The notes beneath the pieces were generated by a model. It was not told the DNA's origin and made no database searches. It was given only the letters and a program-made list of their open reading frames with translations. A stretch of DNA of 64,000 nt, taken from Sycobia sp. Sy_11 (taxonomy: Eukaryota > Arthropoda > Insecta > Hymenoptera > Epichrysomallidae). The translations under genes and the position numbers were made by a program. Below, one piece after another: positions 62,211 to 64,000 of the stretch. Numbering within the stretch: position 1 is the stretch's first letter; each line of letters starts with the position of its first letter. The stretch lies in assembly GCA_018907035.1 (NCBI GenBank), contig JACCIC010000037.1, positions 1,481,501-1,545,500 on the forward strand. The letters are read 5' to 3'.

Positions 62211-63040
62211 AAAAAATTCTTACTTATTTTACACCAATTAGATCATTCTATTTTTTTCAAGTAATTTATTGATAAACGTCTCGATAATAATTTATAGCTA
62301 ATACTAAAGTTATTTTTTCAAGGATTTACATCAACTTTATTCGTATTGCATTGATATTTGCTTTTTACTTTAATATAATGTTTAAAAATCTTTTAAGAGA
62401 ACTAGCGCAGTAAAGTTGTATATTAAAATCCATTATTTTAGTAAAACTTAACTTTCGGCTACTAAAGTAATTTCTAATAATCATACGATGACCAGCTATT
62501 TTATCTAACAAGGGCTACTAGGGTTGTAAATACTCTCATACTTCTCAAATTATACATGCACTACGATGTTAGACTCCTAGTACGGAATTCTGTTTTGAAA
62601 CATCCCCGTTAAGCGAGAATTAACTTGGGATTATTTTTCCCGAGCGCTCGGTAGAATTATGCAAAAGTTCTTGTGATCCTGGCGAACCGAAGACAGCTAA
62701 GAAGAGCACAAAGAAGTTGAGAAAAATTTACATTTTGCAAGAATTAAAAAAGAGAACTTGTCGAGCACGTTTGTTAATGAGAAAGTAACACTGAGCAACG
62801 AAAGAGGTACAATTAAGAGTTTTCTATCTAATAGTACTAATAATGGACACTGTATGCTAGAATATGTATTGTGCTATATTTCTAGCTTTATGAGTAAACA
62901 GAATATTACATTACATTATTTAAATGAAAAAAGAAGTATTGATTATACGTACTATTTAAATTATACTCGACATATTACAATAATACATGCTTTTTGGCGC
63001 AATAGCTACCATAGGCTATACATTGTTAGTATGATTTAAA

Positions 63041-63095
<55 letters not shown>

Positions 63096-64000
63096 CAACG
63101 CTATAGCATCTTAAAATAAAATTCTTGCGTGTTTACAATAAATTTACAATAAATTTCAAGAGAAAAATAATTTTAAATGAAGAACACCAAAAAAAATCGA
63201 GCTGTAGAACGTTTTTCCTCTCCCTATCTCTGTTTCTCTCTTTTCCTCTTCTCTTTCTCTCATGCTCACTTCTCTTTTTTACTATAAAACATACTGCAAA
63301 TTTTAGGATGCACATTCACTCGACAAAGCATTCCGCTCATTTTTCGTCTGCAGTTTTCTCGAAAAGCACAATGGGTTGGCAGAATGGTCTTTGTTGAGAA
63401 GTTATGCGATTCCTTTTATCCTGTGGACAAGTTTCCTGAGAACCATTTTTAAATTGCGAAGATGCACTTGTAAAGATCTCTTGTGTTCGAAGCAAATCCT
63501 GCAGCAAAGTTCTTCATGACTGGTCTGTCGGATGCATATCATATTAATTTTAAATTATTATTATTACGTTTCTTTGATTATTAAACATTAAAATTTGTCA
63601 TTATATATATATTGAACATTGAGTTAGCTATTTCAAATTCTTTATAGAAAAAATAATCGCACTGTCTCGAGTAAACAGGTAAAAGGATAAAAGAATTCGA
63701 CGGCGAAATAAATAAAACATGGCTTGCTGCCAACAGGCGCATTGCAGCTCTCATATATGAAAGAAAATAGGTTCATCGCATTTTCGAATTTTTTTTCAGA
63801 AATATATATTCTATTCAAATTCCCGTAATTTAACATAATCAAATATGAATAACCTATTATAATTCTATTTTAATAAATATTAAAATGAAATTATTAGGTA
63901 TACAGGAAATACATGAATCATAGTATTTCATTACGTAATTAGCTGAATTATCATATACTAAAATATTAATATTGTTTGGAATAATTTGATGATATAATCT
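62211..64000. other. AT-rich gene-free stretch to the window edge
   Basis: AT-rich DNA with an AT array at 63049-63092 and a pyrimidine-rich tract at 63215-63275. Frames of 60-93 codons (such as 62758-63039 +) show no recognisable features. Confidence 0.55.
63049..63092. repeat. (AT)n microsatellite
   Basis: Perfect AT array of about 44 bp. Confidence 0.95.

Overview
This is a 64 kb window of very AT-rich eukaryotic nuclear DNA, most likely from an insect; a hymenopteran such as an ant would fit. The grounds are an R1-clade non-LTR retrotransposon, a consensus-spliced exon, dense TA, CT/GA, TG and TTA microsatellites, and AT-rich sequence broken by short GC-rich, CpG-containing islands. There is no bacterial-style gene packing, operon, CRISPR array or rRNA. 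The species call is inference; no conserved single-copy gene is present to pin it down.

Almost all of the window is intergenic or intronic. The best host coding feature is a 222-base exon-like block on the plus strand (51478-51699). It has a TTTCAG acceptor and a GTAAGT donor, is open in all three frames, and encodes Ala/Gly/Ser/Thr-rich low-complexity protein. Weaker exon-like or coding-like segments lie at 33580-33765 (+), 61973-62101 (+) and 43275-43604 (-). Several other open frames in GC-rich islands look accidental.

Four kinds of mobile or repeated DNA stand out. (1) At 57491-60615 lies a 5'-truncated, recently decayed R1-like retrotransposon. It keeps part of the endonuclease, the reverse transcriptase and a CCHC-type C-terminal finger, and is bounded by an 11-bp target-site duplication. 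(2) At 55481-56807 lies an apparently non-autonomous DNA transposon of about 1.3 kb. It has CCCGTG...CACGGG inverted ends, flanking TA dinucleotides, a ~112-bp subterminal tandem repeat, a compound TA/TG/TA microsatellite and an internal tRNA-derived Pol III-like module. (3) A dispersed repeat family occurs three times (1199-1574 +, 11265-11545 -, 14450-14606 +). Two copies carry a 6-bp stem hairpin with a compensatory base-pair change. (4) Local tandem duplications occur: an 84-bp unit at 15191-15355 and a ~90-bp unit at 29133-29246.

Layout: 1-11 kb AT-rich with microsatellites and repeat copy 1; 11-15 kb repeat copies 3 and 2 and a GC island; 15-25 kb intergenic with GC-rich clusters at 17.6-18.0 and 20.5-22.3 kb; 26-34 kb several CT/GA-rich, GC-rich islands and a weak candidate terminal exon; 34-51 kb AT-rich with a TATA-type promoter candidate near 41.1 kb; 51.5 kb the likely exon; 55-61 kb a nest of two mobile elements; 61-64 kb AT-rich with a weak terminal-exon or Gag-like remnant at 62.0 kb. 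No pathway can be assigned to the host sequence.
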